Shown piece after piece: positions 27,183 to 36,671 of a stretch of DNA of 64,000 bases. Numbering within the stretch: position 1 is the first letter of the stretch; the number at the start of each line of letters is the position of its first letter. Source of the DNA: Brevibacillus dissolubilis (lineage in GTDB: Bacteria > Bacillota > Bacilli > Brevibacillales > Brevibacillaceae); NCBI RefSeq assembly GCF_006170445.1, contig NZ_VCNA01000009.1, forward strand, positions 124,001-188,000, in the 5' to 3' direction. The notes under the pieces are model-generated. The model was not told where the DNA came from and ran no database searches. It saw nothing but the letters and a program-made list of their open reading frames with translations. The position numbers were made by a program, and so were the translations under genes.

Positions 27183-29036
27183 ATGCAAATGGCACAGCAC
27201 TACCTAAAAATCCGCACCCACCTCCAACACGTCACCGAGGGGCGCGAATACGAAATCACCCTGCACGAGCTGGCCGACATCCTCTCCTGTTCCAGCCGCA
27301 ACGTCAACCTGATCCTCAAAAAGCTGGCAGAGCAGAACTGGATACACTGGTCGGCCGGACGTGGACGGGGCAACCGATCTCACATCACCTTTTTCATGCG
27401 GACGGAAGAGCTGTCCTTGCAGCTTGCGCAAGAGCGTGTCAAAAAAGGGGACGTCTCGGGAGCCATCGAGCAGGTGAGCGGTTCGGCCGGGAGTCTGGCG
27501 CTCAAGCAGATGTTCATGGATTGGCTGACCGAGCATTTCGGCTATGTGGCAGAGATGAAAGAAGAGCGGCGCGTTGATCAGCTTCGGCTTCCGCTCTTTC
27601 GCCCGCTGTATGGGCTTGATCCGCTGTATGTGACTCATATTATGGAAGCGCATCTGCTAAAACAGATTTTTGATCCCCCGCTTCGCTTTAATCCTGTGTC
27701 GGGTCAGGTGGAACCGCATGTGGCACACTGTTTCAAAAAGAGTGACGACGGGATGCGCTACACCCTGTACCTGCGAAAAAGCGTGATGTTTCACCATGGG
27801 CGGGAGTTGACTGCTGACGATGTGAAATATACGCTGAGCCGCTTCCGTGACCCCCGCCTCACCTCCCCCTATGCATGGCTGACGGAGGAGATCGAGGAAG
27901 TACGGATTCTTGGGACACATGCGCTGGAAATCCGTCTGAATAAACCGAATCACATGTTTTTGCATATCTTGTGCGCCGATCAGATGGGGATCGTACCTCG
28001 GGATTTATGTGAGGGGAATGCCGAGAGCTTTGCCCGCTATCCGATCGGCACCGGGCCGTTTAAGCTGACGAAAAATGAAGAGTCTGTCTGCGCACTCGAA
28101 GCGTTCGTTCCGTATTTTCTCGGCCGGGCGCATCTGGATCGCGTCGAGATGTGGGTCGTCCCTGATCTGGAATCGTACTTCAAAATCGACTCGGAAGGCT
28201 ATCAGGTCAGCTATCTGCCTTGTACGTCACCGCATGACCGCTCCACTCCCACCGTGTGGAATGAGACGAGCCGGACGCTGGCGGGGGCAACATTTATGAG
28301 TTTTAACTTACAAACGAAAGGGATTGTAACGAATCGGGCGTTTCGGGAAGCGGTCCGATATGCGCTCGACATCAAAGGGCTGGTGGCTGGATTGAATGAT
28401 CCGCAGATTTTTCCGGCACGGGGGTTCTATCCAGAATCGCCAGCATCGCAGAAACGAAAGGATTCCCAAGACTCATCCACTGATGCCTATAACCTTTCTC
28501 TCGCCAGACAAAAACTGACCGAATCCGGCTACACAGGCGAACCTGTCACCCTCTATATCCACCCGTTCCGCCAACAGGATGCTGCGTCCATCCAAGCCCA
28601 GCTGCAGGAGGCAGGAATCAACATCACGATCCTCATCTCTTCTCCGACCGACTACTTCACCTCTGGATTAGACCGCGAAGCCGATATCTCGCTGTACGAG
28701 GTCACCTTACAAGAGAATCGGGTGTTTGATCTCACGGATGTCTTCTCGACAGATAACAGTATCCTGCACCGTAATCTTGGAGCGCTATATGAAGACAAAT
28801 ACCTGCCCAAGCTCCGGCAGCTACAGGCCGAGCCTGATCAGGAAAAGCAGGAGACTCACCTTACCGAGCTAGAGGCACTGGGTGCGGAGGAACTGGCTTA
28901 TATCACGCTGTATCACCGGCAAAAAAGCATGTACTACCATCCGTCCGTACAAGGCGTCTCGATCAATGGTCTGGGATGCGTAGACTATCGGGAAGTCTGG
29001 TTTGAGCCGGCCGATTGTGAGGTGTCTTATGAGTAG
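27183..29036 (+). CDS. SgrR-like transcriptional regulator with solute-binding domain
   Basis: A 617-residue protein. Residues 1-110 form a winged-helix DNA-binding domain (LHELADILSCSSRNVNLILKKL). Residues 150-480 match the extracellular solute-binding family 5 fold (DPLYVTHIMEAHL, HHGRELTADDVKYTLSRFRDP), used here as a cytoplasmic ligand sensor since there is no signal peptide. A C-terminal region of about 120 residues follows. ATG at 27183 is preferred: AAGGAG lies 11 bases before it, while a GTG at 27159 has none. It overlaps the following hydrolase by eight bases and is divergent from the MFS gene it probably controls. Confidence 0.85.
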   Translation: MQMAQHYLKIRTHLQHVTEGREYEITLHELADILSCSSRNVNLILKKLAEQNWIHWSAGRGRGNRSHITFFMRTEELSLQLAQERVKKGDVSGAIEQVSGSAGSLALKQMFMDWLTEHFGYVAEMKEERRVDQLRLPLFRPLYGLDPLYVTHIMEAHLLKQIFDPPLRFNPVSGQVEPHVAHCFKKSDDGMRYTLYLRKSVMFHHGRELTADDVKYTLSRFRDPRLTSPYAWLTEEIEEVRILGTHALEIRLNKPNHMFLHILCADQMGIVPRDLCEGNAESFARYPIGTGPFKLTKNEESVCALEAFVPYFLGRAHLDRVEMWVVPDLESYFKIDSEGYQVSYLPCTSPHDRSTPTVWNETSRTLAGATFMSFNLQTKGIVTNRAFREAVRYALDIKGLVAGLNDPQIFPARGFYPESPASQKRKDSQDSSTDAYNLSLARQKLTESGYTGEPVTLYIHPFRQQDAASIQAQLQEAGINITILISSPTDYFTSGLDREADISLYEVTLQENRVFDLTDVFSTDNSILHRNLGALYEDKYLPKLRQLQAEPDQEKQETHLTELEALGAEELAYITLYHRQKSMYYHPSVQGVSINGLGCVDYREVWFEPADCEVSYE

Positions 29037-29889
29037 AAGCGTACAAATATTTCATCACAACGGATTAGCCATCGAATACTCCATTATTGGGGAAGGTACC
29101 CCCATCTTGGTCATGCACGGCGGGCATTCCAACTGTTATGAAGAGTTTGGATACCGCGTCCTGGTGGAACACGGCTATTCGCTTATCACACCGTCACGGG
29201 CGGGTTACGGCCATACCTCCAAGGAACTGGGGGCGAGCCTTGCGACAGCTTGCCAAGCATACATCGCCTTGCTGGATCATCTGCAATTGGAAAAGGTTCA
29301 CCTGCTAGCGGTTTCTGCCGGGGGACCAAGCGGAATATACCTTGCCTCCCGATATCCAGAACGGTTCCATACCCTGACGCTGCAATGTGCTGTCACCAAG
29401 CAATGGCTCACACCAAAAGATAAAGAATACAAAGCATCCCGTATCCTGTTCCGTCCCACCACCGAGAAATACCTGTGGAAGCTGGTCCGTACTCTGAATA
29501 ATCGCTTTCCCCGCTTCTTGTTCAAGCAAATGGCTCCTTCCTTTAGTCGACTGACCCTTGCAGAGATTGAGCGAATGATGAATCAGTCTGATGTGGAAGA
29601 ACTGCGTAAAATGAACAACCGTCAACGATCTGGCTATGGTTTTGTCTATGATATGGCTACCCCTGCATCGATCAGCACCGAAGACCTGCAAACCATCACA
29701 AGCCCCACATTGATCATCCATAGCAGACACGATGCAACCGTTCCTCTGGAGCACCCGATCCATGCGAATCAGTACATCATTGATTCCGAGCTTTTTCTAT
29801 GTGAGACCTGGGGGCATCTGATATGGCTGGGCAAAGGATCAGAGCTGGTCGATCAGAAAATGATTCAGTTTCTCGAGAAGCACCCGTAA
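29029..29889 (+). CDS. Alpha/beta-fold hydrolase in operon with the SgrR-like gene
   Basis: A 286-residue alpha/beta hydrolase. Oxyanion-site HGGHSN is near 30-35, the nucleophile Ser96 sits in AVSAGG (a variant elbow), Asp in HSRHDATVPL near 242 and His in CETWGHLIWL near 264. ATG at 29029 overlaps the regulator gene by eight bases, with GAGGTG upstream. Expression should follow the regulator. The co-occurrence with an exporter suggests it acts on the same compound, but no substrate can be named. Confidence 0.82.
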   Translation: MSRSVQIFHHNGLAIEYSIIGEGTPILVMHGGHSNCYEEFGYRVLVEHGYSLITPSRAGYGHTSKELGASLATACQAYIALLDHLQLEKVHLLAVSAGGPSGIYLASRYPERFHTLTLQCAVTKQWLTPKDKEYKASRILFRPTTEKYLWKLVRTLNNRFPRFLFKQMAPSFSRLTLAEIERMMNQSDVEELRKMNNRQRSGYGFVYDMATPASISTEDLQTITSPTLIIHSRHDATVPLEHPIHANQYIIDSELFLCETWGHLIWLGKGSELVDQKMIQFLEKHP

Positions 29890-29970
29890 TATGGGACTGC
29901 GTTTGATCTGGTACTGATCCCAACACGGCGGCATCCCCCTGCAATTGCACGCAACTAACATATCCGCAAA

Positions 29971-30008
29971 AAAACGAGCCAGTAGAAAAAGCTTCTACGG
30001 CTCGTTTT
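29971..30008. terminator. Bidirectional terminator between hydrolase and zapA
   Basis: AAAACGAGCC-AGTAGAA pairs with TTCTAC-GGCTCGTTTT around a short loop, with A-run and T-run flanks, serving both convergent genes. Confidence 0.87.
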
Positions 30009-30023
30009 GTGTTGTGCTACGTC

Positions 30024-30305
30024 TTATTCGTTGTTGTCATCCGACTCATCACGCGCATCCTCCTGCAAGAGACGAAGCAGCTCTTCGTACTCCTGACGCA
30101 GACGGAAATGCTCATCCGCCATGTTCACACAGGCGAGGACGGCGATTTTGGCCGTATCAAGGCGGAGATTACCTTGGGCGATCTCGCGCATTTTATCGTC
30201 GACGTAACCGGCTACCATACGCATATGCGATGTGCTGGCTTTACCGGTCAGACGGTATTGTTGTCCATAGATCTCAACCGTTAGGCGATTCTTGTCTTCC
30301 TGCAC
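30024..30305 (-). CDS. zapA: Cell-division protein ZapA
   Basis: ZapA bundles FtsZ filaments at the division ring. The product is 93 residues: an N-terminal globular part (NRLTVEIYGQQYRLTGKAS, MRMVAGYVDDKMREIA) and a C-terminal coiled coil (residues 50-80). The start is GTG at 30305, since AAGGAGG lies 8 bases upstream. An upstream ATG at 30377 would add 24 residues without homology and without a comparable ribosome site. Its position just after pheT matches Bacillus, where only rnhC comes between. Confidence 0.9.
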   Translation of the reverse strand: MQEDKNRLTVEIYGQQYRLTGKASTSHMRMVAGYVDDKMREIAQGNLRLDTAKIAVLACVNMADEHFRLRQEYEELLRLLQEDARDESDDNNE

Positions 30306-30386
30306 GGAGGCTTCCTCCTTGAGACTGCCATCATAGTCTATCCCTTCTAGGTTACTGAAAATGACAGTATCCGTCAACCTTTTCTG

Positions 30387-32816
30387 CTAGGAGCGAAGCT
30401 CGGCACCTGCTTCTTTGAGAGCTTCCACAACGCGGGTAGTGACAGCCTGCACTTCTTCATCCTGCAGGGTGTGCTCTGGGTGACGATACACCATGGAGAA
30501 CGCCACGCTCTTCTTCGCAGCATCGATACGCTCACCGGTATAGACGTCGAACAGAGTGACAGACTCCAAGAGGTCACCAGACTCACGGCGGATGATCTCT
30601 TCCAAAGCAGCAACTGGAAGGCTTCTGTCTACAACCAGCGCGAAGTCACGGGTGATCGCCGGGAATTTCGGCAGTGGCTTGTAGTCGTTGAAGTCTTTCG
30701 CATGCGAGAACAGCTTGGAGAGGTCGAATTGGAATACATAGGTTTCATCGAGGTCATATGCCTTTTCCTGTTGTGGATGGATTTGACCGATGAAGCCTAC
30801 TACGTTGCCGCCTACCAGCACGTCAGCGGTACGGCCTGGGTGCATGCCTTTGCGGGTCTGGGTCGGTTGGTAGGTCAGCTCGGTTGCTTTGAGGCCGATG
30901 CGGTCGAGGACGGATTCGACCACGCCTTTGGTCAGGAAGAAGTCAGCTGGCTGCTTCGCTCCGGTCCAGTTCTGCGGTACCCATTGACCTGCGATCAGAC
31001 CGCCGAGGTAGAGGCGCTGTTCAGGCAGCTTGGTGAGTTGATCTTCTTCGGTCAGGAACACGTTGCCCAGCTCGAAGAATCCGAGGTCATGGTTTTGACG
31101 GTTCTTGTTGTAAGTAGCTGTCTCCACGAGGCTTGCGATCAGGTTGGTACGCAGAACGCTGTGCTCTTCAGACAGCGGCATGATCAGGGAGATGCGCTTG
31201 AGGTTGGCATCGATCATGCTGTCGAAGTTCTCCATGCGCTCTGGATGCAGAAGGGCATAGGAGACGGTCTCATTGAGGCCGAGGCCGATCAGGTGGTGAC
31301 GCACGATACGGCGCAGCAGCTGCTCTGGCTGCAGACGGCCCGGGGTGGTCTCACCGAATGGCAGGGTGATCGGGATGTTGTCATAGCCGTAGAGACGGGC
31401 TACTTCTTCGATCAGGTCTTCTACCAGTGTGATGTCGCCGCGGCGGGTCGGTACGGTGATCGTCCATGCGCCTGCACCCTTTTCTTCTACTTGGAATTGC
31501 AGACGGGTATAGATAGCAGTCACTGTAGCCGCATCAATGCTGGTACCCAGATGCTCATTGATCTTTTCCAAGGTGATGTCGATCGCAAGCGGCTGTTTTA
31601 CCTGTACAGTGTCATCGGCTACGCCAACAGACACGGTCGCACCGGACAGCTGTTGGATCAACAGAGCTGCACGGTCGCAAGCCAGCTTGACTCGCGCTTG
31701 GTCGACGCCTTTTTCCCAACGTGTTCCCGCTTCGGAACGGATACCGGTCTTGCGGGCACTGCGGCGTACGGTTTGTTGTGTGAAGTATGCGGCTTCGAGG
31801 ATGATCTCGGTTGTTTCATCCGTTACTTCAGAGTTGGCACCGCCCATGATACCTGCGATGGCTACTCCTTTGGTTTTGTCTGTGATCAAGAGAGTCTGAT
31901 CGTCAAGTGTGCGCTCCTGATCGTCAAGCGTCGTGATCTTCTCGCCTTCTTGAGCCAGACGGACGATGATCTCTTTATCGACCACTTGGGAAGCGTCAAA
32001 AGCGTGCAGCGGCAGGCCGAGTTCGAGCATCACGTAGTTGGTGACATCGACCACGTTGTTGATCGGACGCACGTTGGCAGCCATCAGACGGTTTTTCAGC
32101 CATTGTGGGGAAGAACCGATTTTGACATTGGTAAAATGACGGCCTGCGTATTGGTAGCAGTGATCTTTTGCTTCGATGGTGACGCGTACCGGGTTGGCTT
32201 CGCCGTTTTCTACCACGTTCATCTCTGGGAAGATCACTTCGCGGCCAAGGATCGCAGCCACTTCATAAGCCACACCGATCATGCTCATCGCGTCAGCGCG
32301 GTTCGGGGTGAGACCCAGCTCAAGCACGTAGTCATCCATACCGAGGTAGGAGACCGCGTCCATGCCGATCTCTGCGTCTTCTGGAAGCACCATGATGCCT
32401 TCCTGTTGGTCTTTAGCGAGCAGTTTATCATTGAGGCCAAGTTCCTTAGCGGAGCAGATCATGCCTTGGGACTCGACGCCGCGCAGCTTGGATTTTTTGA
32501 TTTTGAAATCGCCTGGGAGCACCGCACCGATCATCGCGATTGGTACTTTTTGCCCAGCGGCTACGTTTTTCGCACCGCAGACGATTTGCAGGTCTTCACC
32601 GTTGCCTACGTCTACTTTACATACGCTCAGACGGTCAGCATCCGGGTGTTGTTCACGTTCTTTTACATAACCCACGACCACATTGGAAACACCCGTGTTG
32701 CGGGATTCAATCGCATCTACTTCAATCCCGCTGCGGGTCATGCGCTCGGCAAGCTCCTGCGGGGTGATATCAGTCAGATCAACGTATTCTTTTAACCAGT
32801 TATAAGAAACTCTCAT
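30387..32816 (-). CDS. pheT: Phenylalanyl-tRNA synthetase beta subunit
   Basis: A full-length 809-residue PheT. It has an N-terminal EMAP-like tRNA-binding domain (VVVGYVKEREQHPDADRLSVC near 46-67), the B3/B4 editing domain (about 210-380), B5 (about 405-475), a catalytic-like core that pairs with PheS, and a C-terminal ferredoxin-like anticodon-binding domain (about 716-809). It works as an (alpha-beta)2 tetramer with PheS and charges tRNA-Phe. It lies 23 bases after pheS and shares its T-box-controlled transcript. Confidence 0.98.
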   Translation of the reverse strand: MRVSYNWLKEYVDLTDITPQELAERMTRSGIEVDAIESRNTGVSNVVVGYVKEREQHPDADRLSVCKVDVGNGEDLQIVCGAKNVAAGQKVPIAMIGAVLPGDFKIKKSKLRGVESQGMICSAKELGLNDKLLAKDQQEGIMVLPEDAEIGMDAVSYLGMDDYVLELGLTPNRADAMSMIGVAYEVAAILGREVIFPEMNVVENGEANPVRVTIEAKDHCYQYAGRHFTNVKIGSSPQWLKNRLMAANVRPINNVVDVTNYVMLELGLPLHAFDASQVVDKEIIVRLAQEGEKITTLDDQERTLDDQTLLITDKTKGVAIAGIMGGANSEVTDETTEIILEAAYFTQQTVRRSARKTGIRSEAGTRWEKGVDQARVKLACDRAALLIQQLSGATVSVGVADDTVQVKQPLAIDITLEKINEHLGTSIDAATVTAIYTRLQFQVEEKGAGAWTITVPTRRGDITLVEDLIEEVARLYGYDNIPITLPFGETTPGRLQPEQLLRRIVRHHLIGLGLNETVSYALLHPERMENFDSMIDANLKRISLIMPLSEEHSVLRTNLIASLVETATYNKNRQNHDLGFFELGNVFLTEEDQLTKLPEQRLYLGGLIAGQWVPQNWTGAKQPADFFLTKGVVESVLDRIGLKATELTYQPTQTRKGMHPGRTADVLVGGNVVGFIGQIHPQQEKAYDLDETYVFQFDLSKLFSHAKDFNDYKPLPKFPAITRDFALVVDRSLPVAALEEIIRRESGDLLESVTLFDVYTGERIDAAKKSVAFSMVYRHPEHTLQDEEVQAVTTRVVEALKEAGAELRS

Positions 32817-32839
32817 CGTACCTTTGCTCCTCCCTTACC

Positions 32840-33880
32840 TTACGTCCGGTTGAATTGGCGCAAGAAACGCACATCGTTGGTGTAGAAGTTACGGATATCC
32901 TCAACGCCATATTTCAGCATGGCAATACGCTCTACACCCACACCGAACGCGAAACCGCTGACTTCTTGTGGATTGTAACCAGCCATCTCCAGCACGCGTG
33001 GATGCACCATCCCGCCGCCGAGGATTTCGATCCAGCCGGTCTGTTTGCAGACACGGCAGCCGTTACCGTGACAGAGGATACATTGGATATCGACCTCTGT
33101 GCTTGGCTCGGTGAACGGGAAGAAGCTTGGGCGCAGACGGATTTGCTGCTCTGGGCCAAACATCTGCTTCGCAAACGTAAGCAACGTACCTTTCAGATCG
33201 CTCATCTTGATGCCTTTACCGACAACCAGACCCTCGATCTGGGTGAACTGGTGGGAGTGTGTCGCATCGTCATCATCACGGCGGTACACTTTACCCGGGC
33301 AGATGATTTTGACAGGGGTTTTGCCTTCCTTCGCAAGCATGGTGCGCGCCTGTACCGGAGAGGTGTGGGTACGCAGCAGGATCTCTTCGGTGATGTAGAA
33401 GGAGTCCTGCATATCGCGTGCCGGGTGATCCTTCGGCAGGTTGAGCATCTCGAAGTTGTATTGGTCAAGCTCCACTTCTGGGCCTTCTGCTACTTCATAA
33501 CCAAGACCGATGAAGATGTCCTCCATCTCCTCGATGATGCGGGAGAGTGGATGCATCGTGCCACTCTTGAGCGGACGGCCTGGGAGTGTCACGTCAACGG
33601 ATTGGGAAGCCAGCTTCGCAGTCAGTTCTGCCTGCTCGAACTCCTCCTGCTTCGCGCCGATGGCTTCTTCAACCGCAGCGCGCACCTCATTGACCAATTG
33701 GCCTACGACCGGGCGCTCCTCTGCGGACAAGCCGCCCATCCCGCGCAGGATTTCGGTCAGCTCTCCTTTTTTCCCGAGATATTTGACGCGTAGGTCTTGC
33801 AGAGCCTGTGCGTCGTTCACTTGCGCCAAAGCGGCAAGTGCGTCTTGTTTCATTTGCGTCAGACGTTGTTGCACGTTCAT
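32840..33880 (-). CDS. pheS: Phenylalanyl-tRNA synthetase alpha subunit
   Basis: A 346-residue PheS. It has an N-terminal coiled coil (1-90), then the class II synthetase core with [19 protein letters not shown] near 110, motif 2 around [20 protein letters not shown] near 200-220, and motif 3 [14 protein letters not shown] near 315. ATG at 33880 follows GGAAAGGAAG; a longer frame reaching into the T-box leader is not translated. It is the first gene of pheST. Confidence 0.98.
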   Translation of the reverse strand: MNVQQRLTQMKQDALAALAQVNDAQALQDLRVKYLGKKGELTEILRGMGGLSAEERPVVGQLVNEVRAAVEEAIGAKQEEFEQAELTAKLASQSVDVTLPGRPLKSGTMHPLSRIIEEMEDIFIGLGYEVAEGPEVELDQYNFEMLNLPKDHPARDMQDSFYITEEILLRTHTSPVQARTMLAKEGKTPVKIICPGKVYRRDDDDATHSHQFTQIEGLVVGKGIKMSDLKGTLLTFAKQMFGPEQQIRLRPSFFPFTEPSTEVDIQCILCHGNGCRVCKQTGWIEILGGGMVHPRVLEMAGYNPQEVSGFAFGVGVERIAMLKYGVEDIRNFYTNDVRFLRQFNRT

Positions 33881-33894
33881 CTCTTCCTTTCCTG

Positions 33895-34150
33895 AAAATA
33901 AAAAAACCTCATCCCCAAAAAAGGGACGAGGTATTGCTCGCGGTACCACCCTACTTAGACAGGCCAAGGTCATATGCCCTGTCTCACTCGATCATCGATA
34001 ACGGGATGAACCGGATATCTCTACTTTCCACCAAAAGATGGTTTCAAGATACCACTCCAGAGGGAATTCCAAAGGTATAGACCCTAGAAATGCTTGCAGT
34101 CACGGCATTTCCTCCCTGAAAGGCTATAATTCCTTTGTACTATGCTCTGT
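33895..34150 (-). promoter_or_regulatory. T-box riboswitch of pheST, specifier UUC (Phe)
   Basis: Leftward, the leader has the T-box consensus GGGTGGTACCGCG (33938-33950) and then a terminator hairpin of CCTCGTCCC paired with GGGGATGAGG followed by a long T-run (33895-33931). Stem I carries GGAATTCCCTCTGGAG (34055-34070). In the usual register the codon after GGAA and before CCTCTGGAG is TTC at 34064-34066, a Phe specifier, which agrees with the gene controlled. Uncharged tRNA-Phe should favour the antiterminator. Confidence 0.93.
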
Positions 34151-34184
34151 CATAGCATTGGTCATAAATCAATTTTTCTGGTAT

Positions 34185-34214
34185 ATTATACCCTAGAATT
34201 CTCTTCTGTGCAAA
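34185..34214 (-). promoter_or_regulatory. Promoter of the pheST T-box leader
   Basis: Leftward TTTGCA (34209-34214), an 18-base spacer, then TATAAT (34185-34190). Transcription would start about 30 bases before stem I of the T-box. Confidence 0.65.
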
Positions 34215-34272
34215 GAACCATAAGACCCAAGTATACGTGGTAACACTCGTACTTCGTTTGGAGGCGATCAGG

Positions 34273-35052
34273 ATGGATGCGTCAAATGGACTAAGTGTTC
34301 TTTTTGACAAAAACTATACCTGCTATCACTGCGACTGTAATTTTACTTCGAAAAAAGTCCGCAGCCGGTTTCAGGTCTCTGCAAAACGTGACACCGATTT
34401 TTGCACCCATTATCAAAAGCAAGAGTACAACCCGATTCTCTACACCGTCAACATCTGTCCAACCTGTGGTTTCAGCTTTACTGAACAGTTTAGACAACCT
34501 ATGCTAAAAGAACACAAGCAAATTGTGAAAGAAAGCATCACTTCACGTTGGACAGCCAAGAACTTCGGTCAGAACCGCTCCTATGCCGAAGCCATCGCCA
34601 CATACAAACTGGCCATCTATGCAGCCGAACTGACCAAAGAAGCACACAGCGTCAAGGCGGGGCTGTATTTGCGGCTTGCATGGCTGTACCGCTTCCAAAA
34701 GAAGGATGCCGAAGAAAAACGCTTCCTCTCCATCGCCGTCAGAGAGTACGAGGAATCCTTTGTCCACTCTGATTATAAAAAAGGGGACAAGGAAATGTCG
34801 GAAGTCAAGATCCTCTATCTAATCGGGGAATTGTTCCGCCGAATCGGTGAGTACGACAAAGCCATCAACTACTTCGGCAAGGTCATCCAGCGCAAAAATC
34901 AGACCATCGAGCATGGCATCGTCACCATGGCGCGCGATCAATGGTCTGTCGCCCGTGAAGAACATGCGGCTAAGAAGGAAGAGGAAAAACTGGCAGAAGC
35001 CCAGTTGGCCGCAGAAGCGCAAAGCGATGCTCCATCCAGCCTGACCTCGTAA
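34273..35052 (+). CDS. DUF2225 family protein (zinc ribbon plus TPR-like helices)
   Basis: A 259-residue protein with two CxxC pairs, YTCYHCDCNF near residue 16 and VNICPTCGFSF near 62, likely one zinc site, followed by about seven helices of TPR character (SYAEAIATYKLAIYAAEL, YDKAINYFGKVIQRK) and an Ala/Glu-rich tail. This layout is that of DUF2225 proteins, common in spore-forming Firmicutes and without known function. ATG at 34273 has GGAGG eight bases upstream. It is transcribed divergently from pheST. Confidence 0.85.
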   Translation: MDASNGLSVLFDKNYTCYHCDCNFTSKKVRSRFQVSAKRDTDFCTHYQKQEYNPILYTVNICPTCGFSFTEQFRQPMLKEHKQIVKESITSRWTAKNFGQNRSYAEAIATYKLAIYAAELTKEAHSVKAGLYLRLAWLYRFQKKDAEEKRFLSIAVREYEESFVHSDYKKGDKEMSEVKILYLIGELFRRIGEYDKAINYFGKVIQRKNQTIEHGIVTMARDQWSVAREEHAAKKEEEKLAEAQLAAEAQSDAPSSLTS

Positions 35053-35099
35053 GTAATGATGTTTTCCTCATCCCCTCATACACACAAGCGGCTGTACGT

Positions 35100-35915
35100 C
35101 TATTGGCTCTTGCGCTGACGCTGGGCCTCGTACAGCATCACACCTGCCGCCACAGCAGCATTAAGCGATTCCGCTCTGCCGTACAGCGGGATATGAACCA
35201 ACTGACTGGCCGCTTGCTTCAGCTCTTGGGACACACCGCGCGCCTCGTTACCGATGACAATGGCTGTTTTGCCACTGTACAGCGGTTCATCGTAGGAGCG
35301 GCTCTCCCCGCCCAGCGCGGTTACCAACAGCGAGCCCCCCTTGCTTTTTACCTCATCCACGACTTCATCCAATTTTTCTACAAATACAGGCAGTCGGAAC
35401 AGCGAGCCCATGGTGGCACGGACGACCTTGCCGTTATAGATATCCACGCTTCCCTGCCCCAGAATCACCGCATCTACCCCTGCCGCATCAGCCGTACGCA
35501 GAATCGTCCCCAGATTACCAGGGTCTTGCAGCTCATCGAGAATCAACAGGAGAAAATCACGCTCGGATGCTGTCTTCCACCATGTAGCGAAGCTGCGGTC
35601 AGGCATTCCCACGACCGCGATGATGCCTTGTGGGCTTTTGGTCTCAGACAGCTTTTCCATAATCTGCTGGGAGACCGCATAAATATCAAGGTCTCGTCCC
35701 GTTTCTTCCAACGCGCGTTCACAGTCAGGATGCATGGCGTATTCGATGTTATATAGAATCGCCCGGATATCCGCACCGGAGCGGATCGCTTCCTCCACCA
35801 GATGTGGGCCTTCGACCAGATACGTGCCAGTCTCTTCGCGGCCTTTGCGGTTATGCAGGCTGTACAATTTTTTTATGTAAGGGTTTTGGACGGATGTGAT
35901 GAATTCTTCTCTCAT
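35100..35915 (-). CDS. TrmH/SpoU family RNA 2'-O-ribose methyltransferase, YsgA-like
   Basis: A 271-residue SPOUT methyltransferase: an N-terminal substrate-binding domain (YLVEGPHLVEEAI near 32) and the knotted catalytic domain with ELQDPGNLGTILRTADAAG (near 146), IVIGNEARGVS (near 221) and IPLYGRAESLNAAVAAGVMLYE (near 240). It methylates rRNA or tRNA riboses; the exact site is not readable. In Bacillus subtilis ysgA lies between sspI and pheS, and here both are close by too. It is three bases after ktrA. Confidence 0.88.
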   Translation of the reverse strand: MREEFITSVQNPYIKKLYSLHNRKGREETGTYLVEGPHLVEEAIRSGADIRAILYNIEYAMHPDCERALEETGRDLDIYAVSQQIMEKLSETKSPQGIIAVVGMPDRSFATWWKTASERDFLLLILDELQDPGNLGTILRTADAAGVDAVILGQGSVDIYNGKVVRATMGSLFRLPVFVEKLDEVVDEVKSKGGSLLVTALGGESRSYDEPLYSGKTAIVIGNEARGVSQELKQAASQLVHIPLYGRAESLNAAVAAGVMLYEAQRQRKSQ

Positions 35916-35918
35916 GGT

Positions 35919-36572
35919 TTAGGCATGCTCCTCAAATTCTTTTAGATCGCGGTTGTGTCCGATGACTACCAGCACGTCGTTGGGCTTGATGACCTCGTCT
36001 GGCCCTGGGGAAATATTAAACGAATTCCCGCTCTTGATCGCGATGACGTTGACCCCGTAGCGGGCACGCACGTCCAATTGACGCAGGGACTCACCCACCA
36101 TTTTGGAGGAGACGACAACCTCTGCAACACTGTAGTCCTCCGCCAGCTCGATAAAATCAAGCACGTTGGCCGAGATCAGATTATGGGCGACACGGATCCC
36201 CATGTCACGCTCAGGGAATACGACACGGTCGGCACCACACTTGTAGAGAACTTGTCCATGACGCTCATTCTGCGCTTTGGCAACGATCTTCTTGACACCC
36301 ATCTCCTTGAGGATCAGCGTGGTCAGGATACTCGCCTGAATATCCGCCCCAATCGCCACAACCACCACGTCAAAATTACGGATGCCAATCTCCCGCATCG
36401 CCCGCTCATCGGTGGAGTCAGCGGCCACAGCATGTGTTACATACTGGATGTTGTCGTTGATCATTTCTTCGTCTTCATCTATTCCCATCACTTCATAATC
36501 CATCTCGTACAAAGTCCGGGCTACACTGGAGCCAAAACGCCCCATCCCGATAATCGCAAATTGTTTGGACAT
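35919..36572 (-). CDS. ktrA: KtrA-type potassium-channel regulatory subunit (RCK/TrkA)
   Basis: A 217-residue cytoplasmic gating subunit. It has RCK_N with IIGMGRFGSSVA (7-18) and acidic GIDEDEE near 33 for nucleotide binding, then RCK_C (about 138-217) with the c-di-AMP-binding-type fold. It forms an octameric ring that gates KtrB; a ktrB-type gene lies 9.7 kb away at 45622. Distribution of ktrA and ktrB at separate loci also occurs with ktrC and ktrD of Bacillus. GGGAGG precedes the ATG. Confidence 0.88.
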   Translation of the reverse strand: MSKQFAIIGMGRFGSSVARTLYEMDYEVMGIDEDEEMINDNIQYVTHAVAADSTDERAMREIGIRNFDVVVVAIGADIQASILTTLILKEMGVKKIVAKAQNERHGQVLYKCGADRVVFPERDMGIRVAHNLISANVLDFIELAEDYSVAEVVVSSKMVGESLRQLDVRARYGVNVIAIKSGNSFNISPGPDEVIKPNDVLVVIGHNRDLKEFEEHA

Positions 36573-36598
36573 ATGATCCTACCTCCCATTTTTCCACT

Positions 36599-36630
36599 CG
36601 AATTATAACACAATGCCTTGACTAATACTA
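36599..36630 (+). promoter_or_regulatory. Candidate sigma-G promoter of sspI
   Basis: CGAATT (36599-36604) and AATACTA (36624-36630) resemble the forespore sigma-G boxes TGAATA and CATACTA at about the right spacing, 40 bases before the sspI start. sspI is a forespore gene in Bacillus, so the match is biologically sensible. Confidence 0.5.
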
Positions 36631-36671
36631 AATCTGTCCGCTAACTCTCACATGGAAGGGGCAAACCACAC

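Noticed and set aside
30471-32795. 774-codon open frame on the plus strand
   Set aside because: It lies fully antisense to pheT, has no ribosome site and its product resembles no family; long antisense frames are common in GC-rich genes of this codon bias.
33881-33973. N-terminal extension of PheS
   Set aside because: It would be translated from the T-box terminator stem; the ATG at 33880 has the ribosome site and the family N-terminus.
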